Below are positions 7,761 through 14,919 of a stretch of DNA of 64,000 nucleotides, piece after piece. Both the position numbers and the translations under genes were made by a program. The notes under the pieces were generated by a model. The model searched no databases. It saw only the letters and a list, made by a program, of their open reading frames with translations, and had not been told where the DNA came from. Source of the DNA: Micromonospora ferruginea (GTDB lineage: Bacteria > Actinomycetota > Actinomycetes > Mycobacteriales > Micromonosporaceae); contig NZ_CP059322.2 in assembly GCF_013694245.2 (NCBI RefSeq), positions 5,525,001-5,589,000 of the forward strand, given 5' to 3'. Positions within the stretch are counted from its first letter, which is position 1, and each line of letters begins with the position of its first letter.

Positions 7761-8546
7761 ATGGACATCGAGGTGTGGATCCGGGCGTTGAAGGCCGCCC
7801 GGGCCGGGGCCGAGGTCTCCCAGGAGGCGCTGGCCGCCACGATCCGGTGGAGTCCGTCGACGGTCGCCGCCATCGAGACCGGCCGCCGCCGGCCCACCAT
7901 GGAGTTCGCCATCGCCGCCGACCAGGCCCTCGGCACCGGCGGCCTCCTGGCAAGCCTGCTCAGCGAGCACGACGGCGACCGCTCGCCGTCGTGGTTCCGG
8001 CCCTGGCAGGGCTACGAGGAGCAGGCGGTGCTGCTTCGCAACGTCGAGCCCTGTGCGATACCCGGTCTGCTCCAGACCGAGGAGTACGCCCGAGCCATCT
8101 TCGAGGCTGGTCGCCTGTACCAGCAGGAGCGGGTGGAGGAGTTGCTGGCGCTGCGCATGGAACGTCAGCAGGTGCTGGTCAAGGCTGATCCGCCGGAGTG
8201 CGTCTTCATCGTCGATGAGAGCGCGTTGCAGCGGTCCATCGGTGGGCCGGCGGTGATGAACGGTCAGTTCGACCGGCTGCTCGACGTAGCAGCACAAACG
8301 CGGGTGCGGCTGCACGTCCTGCCGCTCGACGTGGGCGCGCACCTGTCGCTGGGCGGCGGGTTCGCCATCGCCGAATTGCCGAACGGGGAGCACATGCTCT
8401 GCCTGGATAATCCGGCCCGGGGCCAGATCGCCGACCACCCGGAGTGGATCCGCGTGATGTTGCGTAAGTGGGAGATCCTGCTCGGGGAGTCGTTGCCGGA
8501 GCGTGCCTCGATCGATCTCATCCGCAAGATGAAGGTGACGTCATGA
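7761..8546 (+). CDS. HTH (XRE/WhiJ-like) regulator with DUF5753 domain
   Basis: 261 aa. An XRE-type helix-turn-helix is at about 5-60 (EALAATIRWSPSTVAAIE, TGRRRPTMEF). It is followed by the DUF5753 region characterised by WFRPWQGYEEQAVLLRNVEP, IPGLLQTEEYARA, VDESALQR and LPLDVGAHLSLGGGFAIAE. This architecture is very common in differentiating actinomycetes, where WhiJ-like regulators pair with small DUF397 proteins. The next gene is exactly that, with an ATGA overlap. ATG 7761 is chosen because it opens directly into the HTH; a GTG 6 nt upstream is also possible. It probably represses its own region, perhaps through the inverted repeat 200 nt upstream. Confidence 0.9.
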   Translation: MDIEVWIRALKAARAGAEVSQEALAATIRWSPSTVAAIETGRRRPTMEFAIAADQALGTGGLLASLLSEHDGDRSPSWFRPWQGYEEQAVLLRNVEPCAIPGLLQTEEYARAIFEAGRLYQQERVEELLALRMERQQVLVKADPPECVFIVDESALQRSIGGPAVMNGQFDRLLDVAAQTRVRLHVLPLDVGAHLSLGGGFAIAELPNGEHMLCLDNPARGQIADHPEWIRVMLRKWEILLGESLPERASIDLIRKMKVTS

Positions 8547-8731
8547 ACCAGCCCGAGTGGCGTAAGTCGACGCGGTCGGACAATGCCGGCAACTGTGTCG
8601 AGGTGGCGGGAAACCTGCCCGGGGTGGTGCTGGTCCGGGACAGCAAGGACCCGTCCGGCCCGGCCCTCGCCTTCACCCCCGACGCCTGGCGCTCCCTGGT
8701 CGCGCACCTCCACCGGGCGCCGCTCGACTGA
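8543..8731 (+). CDS. DUF397 protein
   Basis: 62 aa with the DUF397 hallmarks: WRKSTRSDNAGNCVEVA near the N-terminus, then VLVRDSKDPSGPAL, and a C-terminal FTPDAWRSLVAHL helix. The start overlaps the HTH gene stop as ATGA, so translation is coupled. DUF397 proteins work with WhiJ-type regulators and are thought to modulate their repressor activity, in a manner likened to toxin-antitoxin pairs. No toxicity can be inferred from sequence. Confidence 0.92.
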   Translation: MNQPEWRKSTRSDNAGNCVEVAGNLPGVVLVRDSKDPSGPALAFTPDAWRSLVAHLHRAPLD

Positions 8732-8737
8732 CGCGCC

Positions 8738-8743
8738 TACCCT
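8738..8743 (+). promoter_or_regulatory. -10 box, leaderless promoter
   Basis: TACCCT, 6 nt before the ATG at 8750, with no Shine-Dalgarno sequence. It fits the leaderless pattern seen repeatedly in this window. Confidence 0.5.
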
Positions 8744-8749
8744 GCGGGC

Positions 8750-9007
8750 ATGGCTCTCGTACCCCCGCAGAAGCTCGCCCAGGAGCGCGTCATCACCGCC
8801 GACGCGATCCTCGGCGGCCAGGTCGACCTGCGTGCCTACCCACACCGGCACCTCATGATCATCGCGCGCCACAAGTGGGGCAGCAGTGGCTTCCCGCCGC
8901 TCATGGAGGCCGTCGAGCACCTGTCGAACTACGGCTGGGAACTGGTGAACGTGCTGAGCGTGGGCGAGGGTCACCACGTCTACGCCGCGATGCGCCGCAC
9001 CGCTTAG
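8750..9007 (+). CDS. Small conserved-looking hypothetical protein
   Basis: 85 aa, unrecognised function. The composition is soluble and mixed alpha/beta, with the central sequence LMIIARHKWGSSGFPPLMEA and then VEHLSNYGWELVNVLSVG. The WELVNV segment resembles DUF4177-type small proteins, which commonly contain a GWELV motif, but the rest is not clearly that family. GC-rich third positions and a TACCCT box 6 nt before the ATG support it being a real, leaderless gene. Flanked by DUF397 and a GNAT enzyme on the same strand without overlap. Confidence 0.75.
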   Translation: MALVPPQKLAQERVITADAILGGQVDLRAYPHRHLMIIARHKWGSSGFPPLMEAVEHLSNYGWELVNVLSVGEGHHVYAAMRRTA

Positions 9008-9057
9008 GCCCTGTCCTGGTGATCATGATCGGGCTGCCCGAGTAGCTGCCTCGACCC

Positions 9058-9063
9058 TAGGAT
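9058..9063 (+). promoter_or_regulatory. -10 box, leaderless promoter with upstream palindromes
   Basis: TAGGAT, 7 nt before ATG 9071. Just upstream are a perfect GATCATGATC palindrome (9021-9030) and CGGGC-T-GCCCG (9030-9040), either an operator or the terminator of the preceding gene. Confidence 0.45.
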
Positions 9064-9070
9064 CGGGATG

Positions 9071-9565
9071 ATGCAGGAGAAACGGCTGACGGTTCGGCCA
9101 GCGAGCTTGGCGGATGTCGCTTCACTGGTGGAGTTGCGCCTAGCCAACGCTGCGGCCCACATTGCCCTCGACGCTGCCACCTACCGCGTTCCCACGCGTG
9201 ACGCCGTGACGCGCCATTTCGCGGCCATGGTGGCCGACGAGGCCGGGCGGGATGGCGTCCTCGTCGCCGAGGGGCGTGACGGCCAGGTGGTCGGAATGGT
9301 CGAAGTGCTGCGGCACTCCGATCCGCCGGACCATCAGATTCTGCGTCCTGAACCGTCGGCCCAGGTCCACACGGTTGTACTGCTCGATGCCAGAGGGCTC
9401 GGGGTGGGATCCGCGTTGCTGACGGCGGCCGAACAGTGGGCAGGCGACCGGGGGATCACGTACCTGTCGGCTGGCATCCACCACCGCAATGTCGACGCGG
9501 TCCGCTTCTACAGCCGGCACGGCTACACCGACGCCGGTCGGTCCCTCGGGAAGAGCGTGGGTTAG
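9071..9565 (+). CDS. GNAT family N-acetyltransferase
   Basis: 164 aa Gcn5-related acetyltransferase. Typical order: N-terminal TVRPASLADVASLVELR, a central beta-strand region ending VVGMVEVL, the acetyl-CoA site around VHTVVLLDARGLGVGSALL (a variant of the Q/RxxGxG/A loop, here RGLGVGSAL), and the C-terminal NVDAVRFYSRHGYTDAGRS typical of the fold. Substrate unknown. ATG 9071 is preferred over 9068 because of the 7-nt spacing from the TAGGAT box. A second GNAT gene follows 88 nt downstream but is not closely similar. Confidence 0.88.
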   Translation: MQEKRLTVRPASLADVASLVELRLANAAAHIALDAATYRVPTRDAVTRHFAAMVADEAGRDGVLVAEGRDGQVVGMVEVLRHSDPPDHQILRPEPSAQVHTVVLLDARGLGVGSALLTAAEQWAGDRGITYLSAGIHHRNVDAVRFYSRHGYTDAGRSLGKSVG

Positions 9566-9653
9566 CGGCCGCAGCGCCGTCATCGGCGCCAGCGTCCCAG
9601 GGGGACCTCGCCCAGGGGCACCGGCCGGCCCGACCATCGGCCACACTGGCGGC

Positions 9654-10136
9654 GTGACGACCGTCGTGCCCGTAGTTCCGGACCACCCGGCGTTCGACCA
9701 GGTGGCTGGCCTGTTCGACGCCTATCGGGTGCACTACGGTCAGCCGTCGTCCCCGGCGCGCACCGCCTCCTGGCTACGCGACCAGCTCGCACAGCACCGG
9801 CTCGCTGCCGCCGCAGCCATCCGAGGTGACCAGGTCTGCGGCTTCATCACCGTGGCGACCATGCCGGCATCGCTCAGGCTGGGCACCGCATGGTCGATCC
9901 GCGACCTCTACGTGGCCGCGGACCATCGCCGCACCGGCGTCGCGCGCGCCCTCCTGCACCACGCCATTCTCGGTGCGCGTGTCGCCGGCGCTCGCCGCGT
10001 GTCACTTCAGACCGAGACGGACAACAGTCCGGCCCTGAAGCTCTACACCGCCATCGGCTTCACGCCCGTCGCAGGCCTGGATCTACTCAACCTCACCCTT
10101 GATCCACTGCCCCGAGACCCACGAGACACGGCCTAG
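9654..10136 (+). CDS. GNAT family N-acetyltransferase
   Basis: 160 aa acetyltransferase with AFDQVAGLFDAYRVHYGQP at the N-terminus, the acetyl-CoA binding loop IRDLYVAADHRRTGVARALL (RRTGVA as the R/QxxGxA motif), and ETDNSPALKLYTAIGFTPV near the C-terminus. Substrate unknown. The GTG start at 9654 follows a CACACT box by 6 nt, suggesting a leaderless mRNA. Its TAG stop shares the tetranucleotide CTAG (10133-10136) with the stop of the converging SRPBCC gene. Confidence 0.88.
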   Translation: MTTVVPVVPDHPAFDQVAGLFDAYRVHYGQPSSPARTASWLRDQLAQHRLAAAAAIRGDQVCGFITVATMPASLRLGTAWSIRDLYVAADHRRTGVARALLHHAILGARVAGARRVSLQTETDNSPALKLYTAIGFTPVAGLDLLNLTLDPLPRDPRDTA

Positions 10137-10621
10137 CCGGACAGTGCGCGGCGGGCGGCGGCCAGCACCTCCGGGTCGGCGCAGCCGGCCGCGTACCCGG
10201 CGATGCGGCGGCGGATGTCCCGCCCCAGCAGCCAGACGCCGACCCGCTCGGCCACCGGCCGCAGGAAGGCCGGGCGGCACCGGAAGTTGTAGCGCCAGGT
10301 CGCGACCGTGGTGTCCGGCTCCGGGCCGGGCGCGAAGCGCCACCCGCCGCCGAACCGCTCGAAGAACCACGGCCCGCGGACCATCTTCATGCCCACGTTC
10401 GTCGGGGGCGCCCAGGAGACGTACTCGCTGACCATGGTCAGGCCGTGCCGGGAGCGGGTGAAGGTGCGCACGCCCCGGCCCGGCCGGGTCGCGCCGTCGG
10501 TGAAGTGCTGCTCCCGGACGAACGGGTCCCACCGGTAGCGCACCGGCGCGACGGTCTGGGAGACGGCGAACGCCACCTCCGGCGGGACCGGCACGGTGAC
10601 GACCGCCTCGACGACCGGCAT
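10133..10621 (-). CDS. SRPBCC (polyketide cyclase/START-like) protein
   Basis: 162 aa. The N-terminal MPVVEAVVTVPVPPEVAFAV, then YRWDPFVREQHF, and FERFGGGWRFAPGPEPDTTV are typical of the SRPBCC helix-grip fold that binds hydrophobic ligands. No catalytic residues can be assigned. The start overlaps the stop of the ABC permease gene as TGATG, so it is the last gene of a three-gene operon (ATPase, permease, SRPBCC). Its stop codon is interlocked with that of the opposite GNAT gene at CTAG. Confidence 0.85.
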   Translation of the reverse strand: MPVVEAVVTVPVPPEVAFAVSQTVAPVRYRWDPFVREQHFTDGATRPGRGVRTFTRSRHGLTMVSEYVSWAPPTNVGMKMVRGPWFFERFGGGWRFAPGPEPDTTVATWRYNFRCRPAFLRPVAERVGVWLLGRDIRRRIAGYAAGCADPEVLAAARRALSG

Positions 10622-12315
10622 CAGCGTCTCGGGGTGACCGCGGCCAGCAGCTCCGGCTGCCGGCGGTCCAGCGCGTCCCCGGCCAGGTACGCGCCGAGCA
10701 GTGCCGCGCCCGCCCCGTACGCCAGGCCGACCGGCAGCGCCAGCCACAGCCAGACGTCGCCGAGCAGGCCGGCGGCCACCACGAACGGCACCGCCGCCAC
10801 CGCCGAGGACAGCATGGACAGCAGCGTGAACATGCTCTTCGCGATCCCCGCGCCGGTGTTCATGGCGAACGGGTTGCTCGTCTCGGGCAGCGAATAGGCG
10901 CCCAGCACCGAGATGAAGCTGTTGATCGCCAGCCCGCAGCCGTACGCGGCGAACAGCCCCCCGGCCATCACGCCGAGCCATTCGGGGCGGCCCAGCACGG
11001 TGCCGAGCACCACCACGACCACCAGCAGGATCGGCACCACGTAGAGCGAGAACGCCGCCATCCGGGCGCGCAGCTCCACCCGCCCGGGCACGCCGGCGAC
11101 CACGTTCGCGGCGTACGCGCTGCCGTCGAAACCGAACTGGTTGGCCAGCGTCACCGAGGCGAGCACCCCGACGAAGACCATCGAGATGCTGACCAGCACC
11201 GGGGACGGATCGGCTGCGGAATCACCGAACGACGTCCCGGCTTCGGTGCTGAACGAGGCGCCACCGAGGTTGACCATCACCGGCACGAACACCCCGACCA
11301 CCGCGACGGTGATCAGGTTGGCCCGTCGCCGGGCGTCCCGCCACCAGTAGCGGCACTCCCGGGCCACCAGCGCGCCGAACCGGTCCCGCCGCGCCCAGCC
11401 GACCGCGCGGGGGAAGAGCTGCGCGACCGCGCCGCCGACCGCGCCGCGCGGGGCCTTCGCCGGCCCGGCGCTCACCGCGCCGACCATCGCCGACTCCAGC
11501 GACCGAGACCACCACAGCAGGAGTACGCCGAGCGTGGCGACACCGATCAGCAGCTTCACCACCGCCGCGCCGGCCCGGCCCTCGGCCACGTCCACGCCGA
11601 CCGTCCAGGGCGCGCCGAACGGCGTCCAGCCGACCACCCGGGCCACCCCGGCCAGCCGGTCCCAGTCGGCGTTCCGCACGGCGGCCAGCACGAGCAGTTG
11701 CAGCGGCCCGAGCAGGGCGGCCAGCACCGCGAGCAGGACGGCGGCCAGGTCGCGTACCCGTCGGGACCGCAGCATGGTGGCGAACGCGCTGGTCACCGCG
11801 CGGGCCCCGGCCACGCAGACCAGCACCCCGACGACCACCCCGAGCGTGCCGAGCAGCGCGGCCACCCACCCGCCCAACGCGGCGGCGGTGACCACCAGCC
11901 CGGCCACGGTGAGCATCGTCGCCACCGCGGGAACGCTGACCAGGGCGGCGGCGAACAGCCCGGTGACCAGGGTGCGGCGGGAGAGCGGGAGCAGCGCGAA
12001 CCGGGCCGGGTCCAGCGTCTCGTCCACGCCGAAGAAGACCAGCGGCAGCAGCAGCCAACCGAGCGTCAGCACGCCGCCGCCGAACGCGGCGGTCATCAGC
12101 GCGTACCGGGGCTCGTCGGCCAGGCCGGGCGAGGCCAGCAGCAGGAAACCGCCGGCGGCGAACCAGAGCCCGACCAGCACACCCACCACGAACAACGCGA
12201 TCCGCCACGCCTGGCCGCGGAAGTTGTTGCCGAGCACCCGCAGCTTCAGCCGGACGAAGTGGCGGGGCGAGACGGCCCGCGCCGGCGGATCGACGGCGGT
12301 CACCGGGACAGCCAC
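10621..12315 (-). CDS. ABC transporter permease
   Basis: 564 aa, strongly hydrophobic, with roughly 12 membrane segments arranged as two six-helix halves separated by a charged cytoplasmic loop (ARRDRFGALVARECRYWWRD, about residue 310). This is the layout of ABC-2-type exporter permeases. Its start overlaps the ATPase gene by 16 nt, and its stop is coupled to the SRPBCC gene. Probably exports a drug, lipid or peptide; the cargo cannot be inferred. Confidence 0.88.
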   Translation of the reverse strand: MAVPVTAVDPPARAVSPRHFVRLKLRVLGNNFRGQAWRIALFVVGVLVGLWFAAGGFLLLASPGLADEPRYALMTAAFGGGVLTLGWLLLPLVFFGVDETLDPARFALLPLSRRTLVTGLFAAALVSVPAVATMLTVAGLVVTAAALGGWVAALLGTLGVVVGVLVCVAGARAVTSAFATMLRSRRVRDLAAVLLAVLAALLGPLQLLVLAAVRNADWDRLAGVARVVGWTPFGAPWTVGVDVAEGRAGAAVVKLLIGVATLGVLLLWWSRSLESAMVGAVSAGPAKAPRGAVGGAVAQLFPRAVGWARRDRFGALVARECRYWWRDARRRANLITVAVVGVFVPVMVNLGGASFSTEAGTSFGDSAADPSPVLVSISMVFVGVLASVTLANQFGFDGSAYAANVVAGVPGRVELRARMAAFSLYVVPILLVVVVVLGTVLGRPEWLGVMAGGLFAAYGCGLAINSFISVLGAYSLPETSNPFAMNTGAGIAKSMFTLLSMLSSAVAAVPFVVAAGLLGDVWLWLALPVGLAYGAGAALLGAYLAGDALDRRQPELLAAVTPRR

Positions 12316-13064
12316 GACAGCTCCTCGCCGGTCGCGGTCCGGCCGCCGACGACCTCGACGAACACGTCCTCCAGCGAGCGCTCGCCGCGCACCTCGGCCA
12401 GCGTGCCCACCCGCTTGATGGTGCCCTCGGCCAGGATCGCCACGTGCGAGCAGAGCCGCTCGACCACCTCCATCACGTGACTGGAGAAGACCACCGTGCC
12501 GCCACCTGTCACGTACCGGTGCAGGATGTCCCGGATCAGCGCCGCCGAGACCGGGTCGACCGCCTCGAACGGCTCGTCGAGCACCAGCAGGCGCGGGCCG
12601 TGCAGCAGCGCGCAGGCCAGGCCGATCTTCTTCTTCATGCCGGCCGAGTAGTCGACCACCAGCGTGCGACCCGCGTCGGTGAGCGCCAGCACGTCGAGCA
12701 GCTCCGCCGCCCGCTGGTCGACCACCGCCGGGTCCATGCCGCGCAACAGACCGTGGTACGCCAGCAGCTCCGCCCCGCTCAGCCGGTCGAAGAGGCGTAC
12801 CCCGTCCGGCATCACGCCGAGCAGGCTCTTCGCGCGCACCGGGTCGGCCCAGACGTCGTACCCCAGCACCCGGGCCTCACCGGCGTCGGGCCGCAGCAGG
12901 CCGACGGCCATGGAGAGGGTCGTGGTCTTGCCGGCCCCGTTCGGGCCGAGCAGGCCGTAGAACGAGCCGGTCGGCACGGCCAGGTCGACGCCGGCCACCG
13001 CGACCTTGGTGTCGAAGCGCTTGGCCAGGCCACGGAGGTGCAGGGCCGGGTGCTGATCGGTCAT
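12300..13064 (-). CDS. ABC transporter ATP-binding protein
   Basis: 254 aa nucleotide-binding subunit. Walker A GLLGPNGAGKTTT is at 37-49, a variant signature YSAGMKKKIGLA (YSxGM as in many ABC-2 exporters), Walker B LLVLDEPFEAVD and switch histidine in VVFSSHVMEVVE. It pairs with the permease whose start it overlaps. The ATG at 13064 follows a TACCGT box by exactly 6 nt, consistent with a leaderless operon mRNA. Confidence 0.95.
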   Translation of the reverse strand: MTDQHPALHLRGLAKRFDTKVAVAGVDLAVPTGSFYGLLGPNGAGKTTTLSMAVGLLRPDAGEARVLGYDVWADPVRAKSLLGVMPDGVRLFDRLSGAELLAYHGLLRGMDPAVVDQRAAELLDVLALTDAGRTLVVDYSAGMKKKIGLACALLHGPRLLVLDEPFEAVDPVSAALIRDILHRYVTGGGTVVFSSHVMEVVERLCSHVAILAEGTIKRVGTLAEVRGERSLEDVFVEVVGGRTATGEELSWLSR

Positions 13065-13070
13065 GCACCG

Positions 13071-13076
13071 ACGGTA
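13071..13076 (-). promoter_or_regulatory. -10 box of ABC exporter operon
   Basis: TACCGT on the minus strand, 6 nt before the ATG at 13064, with no ribosome binding site between them. Probable leaderless promoter. Confidence 0.5.
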
Positions 13077-13185
13077 GCCCGCCCCGGCCAGCCCGCACTC
13101 CGGCCGCAGGACGATCTTCCCGTCATACCTGAGGGGTACCCGCGGCGGCGCACCCACTGGTGACCATGGATGCGCACTGTCAGGA

Positions 13186-13198
13186 TGAGGTCACCTCA
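13186..13198. promoter_or_regulatory. Palindrome near start of hypothetical gene
   Basis: TGAGGT-C-ACCTCA, a perfect 6-bp inverted repeat, lies 19 nt upstream of the GTG at 13217 and between divergent genes. It is a possible operator, with no known match. Confidence 0.35.
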
Positions 13199-13216
13199 CG
13201 TGTCGTGGGAGGCGCC

Positions 13217-14566
13217 GTGGACTTCCGACAACCATCCGACGAGCCGGCCGACGACGACGTCGAGGGCGACGAGGAGGGCGGAACCCGGTCGGCCGACGTC
13301 GGGGCCGCACTCGGGGCCGATCTCGGGGTCGATCTCGGGGCCGAGGCGAGGCCGGCTTCGCCGCCGGTCGAGGTCACCCGGGTCGGCGGTGCACCGAACC
13401 TCGCCGACCCGGCCGAGATCCCGAAACCCTCACCGCCGGGCAGGGCTGTCCCGAGGCGTACGCCGGGCGCGGGCGCCCCCGCCGCCGCGCTGCGTACCGG
13501 GGCCGGCCCGTTACCGATCCGGCAGCGCTGGCTGGCGGTGGACCTGATCGTCGCGACGGCGTCGCACGCCGAGGTGCGGGTGGCCGGTGCGGCCCGACTG
13601 TTCCCGGCCGGCGCGGTGCACCTGGAACGGTCGACCGCCGTCATCGGGCGCGACTGCGTGCTCCAGCACCAGGAGCACTACCACCTGCACCACCTGGAGG
13701 TCTCGTTCGACCTGCTCACCTCCTCCACGGCGGTGATGGACCGACTCCGGGAGGCGATCGCCGCCCAGGGCGACCGCGGCCACGTCGATCGGTTCCGGCA
13801 TGCGGTGCGGTCGCTGCGCGACCCGGAGCCGCGGTCGGCCGGGGCCGGCGAGTACCGCACCAGGGTGCGGGACGGGTGTGCCGTCACCGCCATGGCCTCG
13901 ACGCTTGTCCTTGAGGACCGCGCGCGGGTGAAGCACACGATGCGGTTCGTCAGCGAACTGACCACCATCGACGCGGTGACGCTGCTCGCGGATCACCCTG
14001 CGCTCGCGACCGAGTTCGTGCGCCGTCTCGCGTCGGGGAAGGGCGCGTCCCACGCGGAACTGACGCGGCTGTTCGCCCGTGCTGCCGGCGGTCTCGGCGA
14101 TGTCGACCTGATCCGGGGCGCGACCGACCTGCGCGACCCGGACACGCACGTCTTCCGAGCCAGGGGTCGTGAGGTCGTCGAGGACGCACCCGTCGTACTG
14201 ATCGGCGACGGCAACGAGATCGATCACCGGGTGAGGGTGCGGCGCCCGGGTGGTGCGCTCCGCCTGTCCCCCGGCTTCGACGTGATCAGCGTCGTGGCGA
14301 GGGAGGAACTGGTCGCCCGCCGGGAGGCCGAGGTGGCGGCGCGGGAACAGAAGCTGGCCGACGAGCACGAGCGACTGGCCGAGGTGCGGCGTGGGCTCAC
14401 CAAGAAGGCGGCTTTCCTGGCTGAACTGGGGCGGGAGTTGGACGCCCGCACGCCGAAGCCCGACCGGGGTCAGCGCCCGCCTGGCGAGGGACGGCCGAAG
14501 CCGCCGCAGGACCGGTGGCAGTGGGGACCAGGTGACCACGGTCTCGGCCCGGCCGCGGGGCTGTGA
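13217..14566 (+). CDS. Hypothetical protein with RHIM/amyloid-like motifs and C-terminal coiled coil
   Basis: 449 aa, no family recognised with confidence. Residues 1-100 are acidic to proline-rich and disordered. 100-320 looks globular. Two short segments resemble the GxGN-type amyloid motifs of RHIM/BASS sequences: AVIGRDCVLQHQEHYHLHH (141-159) and VVLIGDGNEIDHRVRV (326-341). Residues 360-405 form a charged heptad-like coiled coil, and the tail is proline-rich. The next gene, a small membrane protein, carries a similar TIGGTGNNVIV segment, suggesting that the two interact. Start GTG 13217 has GGGAGG 4 nt upstream; a GTG at 13160 would add 19 residues without a ribosome site. Function is not assignable, and the amyloid idea is a hypothesis. 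Confidence 0.75.
   Translation: MDFRQPSDEPADDDVEGDEEGGTRSADVGAALGADLGVDLGAEARPASPPVEVTRVGGAPNLADPAEIPKPSPPGRAVPRRTPGAGAPAAALRTGAGPLPIRQRWLAVDLIVATASHAEVRVAGAARLFPAGAVHLERSTAVIGRDCVLQHQEHYHLHHLEVSFDLLTSSTAVMDRLREAIAAQGDRGHVDRFRHAVRSLRDPEPRSAGAGEYRTRVRDGCAVTAMASTLVLEDRARVKHTMRFVSELTTIDAVTLLADHPALATEFVRRLASGKGASHAELTRLFARAAGGLGDVDLIRGATDLRDPDTHVFRARGREVVEDAPVVLIGDGNEIDHRVRVRRPGGALRLSPGFDVISVVAREELVARREAEVAAREQKLADEHERLAEVRRGLTKKAAFLAELGRELDARTPKPDRGQRPPGEGRPKPPQDRWQWGPGDHGLGPAAGL
13310..13345 (+). repeat. Three tandem 12-nt units inside hypothetical gene
   Basis: CTCGGGGCCGAT, CTCGGGGTCGAT and CTCGGGGCCGAG in succession, in frame, encode repeated LG(A/V)(D/E) units in the disordered N-terminus. 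Units can be gained or lost without a frameshift. Confidence 0.8.
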
Positions 14567-14595
14567 GAGAAGTCGGATCCGAACAGGGGGAGCAG

Positions 14596-14919
14596 ATGAC
14601 GAAGTGGGTGTTGCCGCTGGTGATGGGGGCGGCGTCGGTGGGCGTCGTGGTGTTCCTGGCCAATCGCGAGCTCATGGCCGCCAGCCAGTACGCCGCGATC
14701 GGCGGTTTCCTCGTGACGTTCGCTACGTTCGGCCGGAACCTGTGGCGGGAGTGGCGAGGCGCGGACGCCGAGAAGCCGGAGGGGCCACGCCCGGCCCCGT
14801 CCACCCGCACCAGTTGGACGATCGGCGGCACCGGCAACAACGTGATCGTGAAGCCGAAGAAGAAGGTCAACATTCACACCGCGTACGGGCCGGACCCCGA
14901 CCGGAAGCCCGACCGCTAG
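14596..14919 (+). CDS. Small membrane protein with C-terminal GxGN motif
   Basis: 107 aa. Two membrane segments (about 4-22 and 31-48) are followed by a basic stretch, a proline-rich linker and the terminal motif WTIGGTGNNVIV (74-85), then KPKKKVNIHTAYGP. The motif has the glycine-x-glycine-asparagine core and beta-branched flanks of RHIM/BASS-like amyloid sequences and resembles IGDGNEI in the preceding gene. The start ATG 14596 has AGGGGGAG at 14584-14591; an earlier GTG at 14563 overlaps the upstream stop (GTGA). The stop TAG is interlocked with that of the opposite symporter gene at CTAG (14916-14919). Probably a membrane partner of the preceding protein; function unknown. Confidence 0.75.
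   Translation: MTKWVLPLVMGAASVGVVVFLANRELMAASQYAAIGGFLVTFATFGRNLWREWRGADAEKPEGPRPAPSTRTSWTIGGTGNNVIVKPKKKVNIHTAYGPDPDRKPDR

Noticed and set aside
12470..12485. Second parS site (ATCACGTGACT inside the ABC ATPase gene)
   Set aside because: Only the 8-bp TCACGTGA core matches; flanking parS positions do not.
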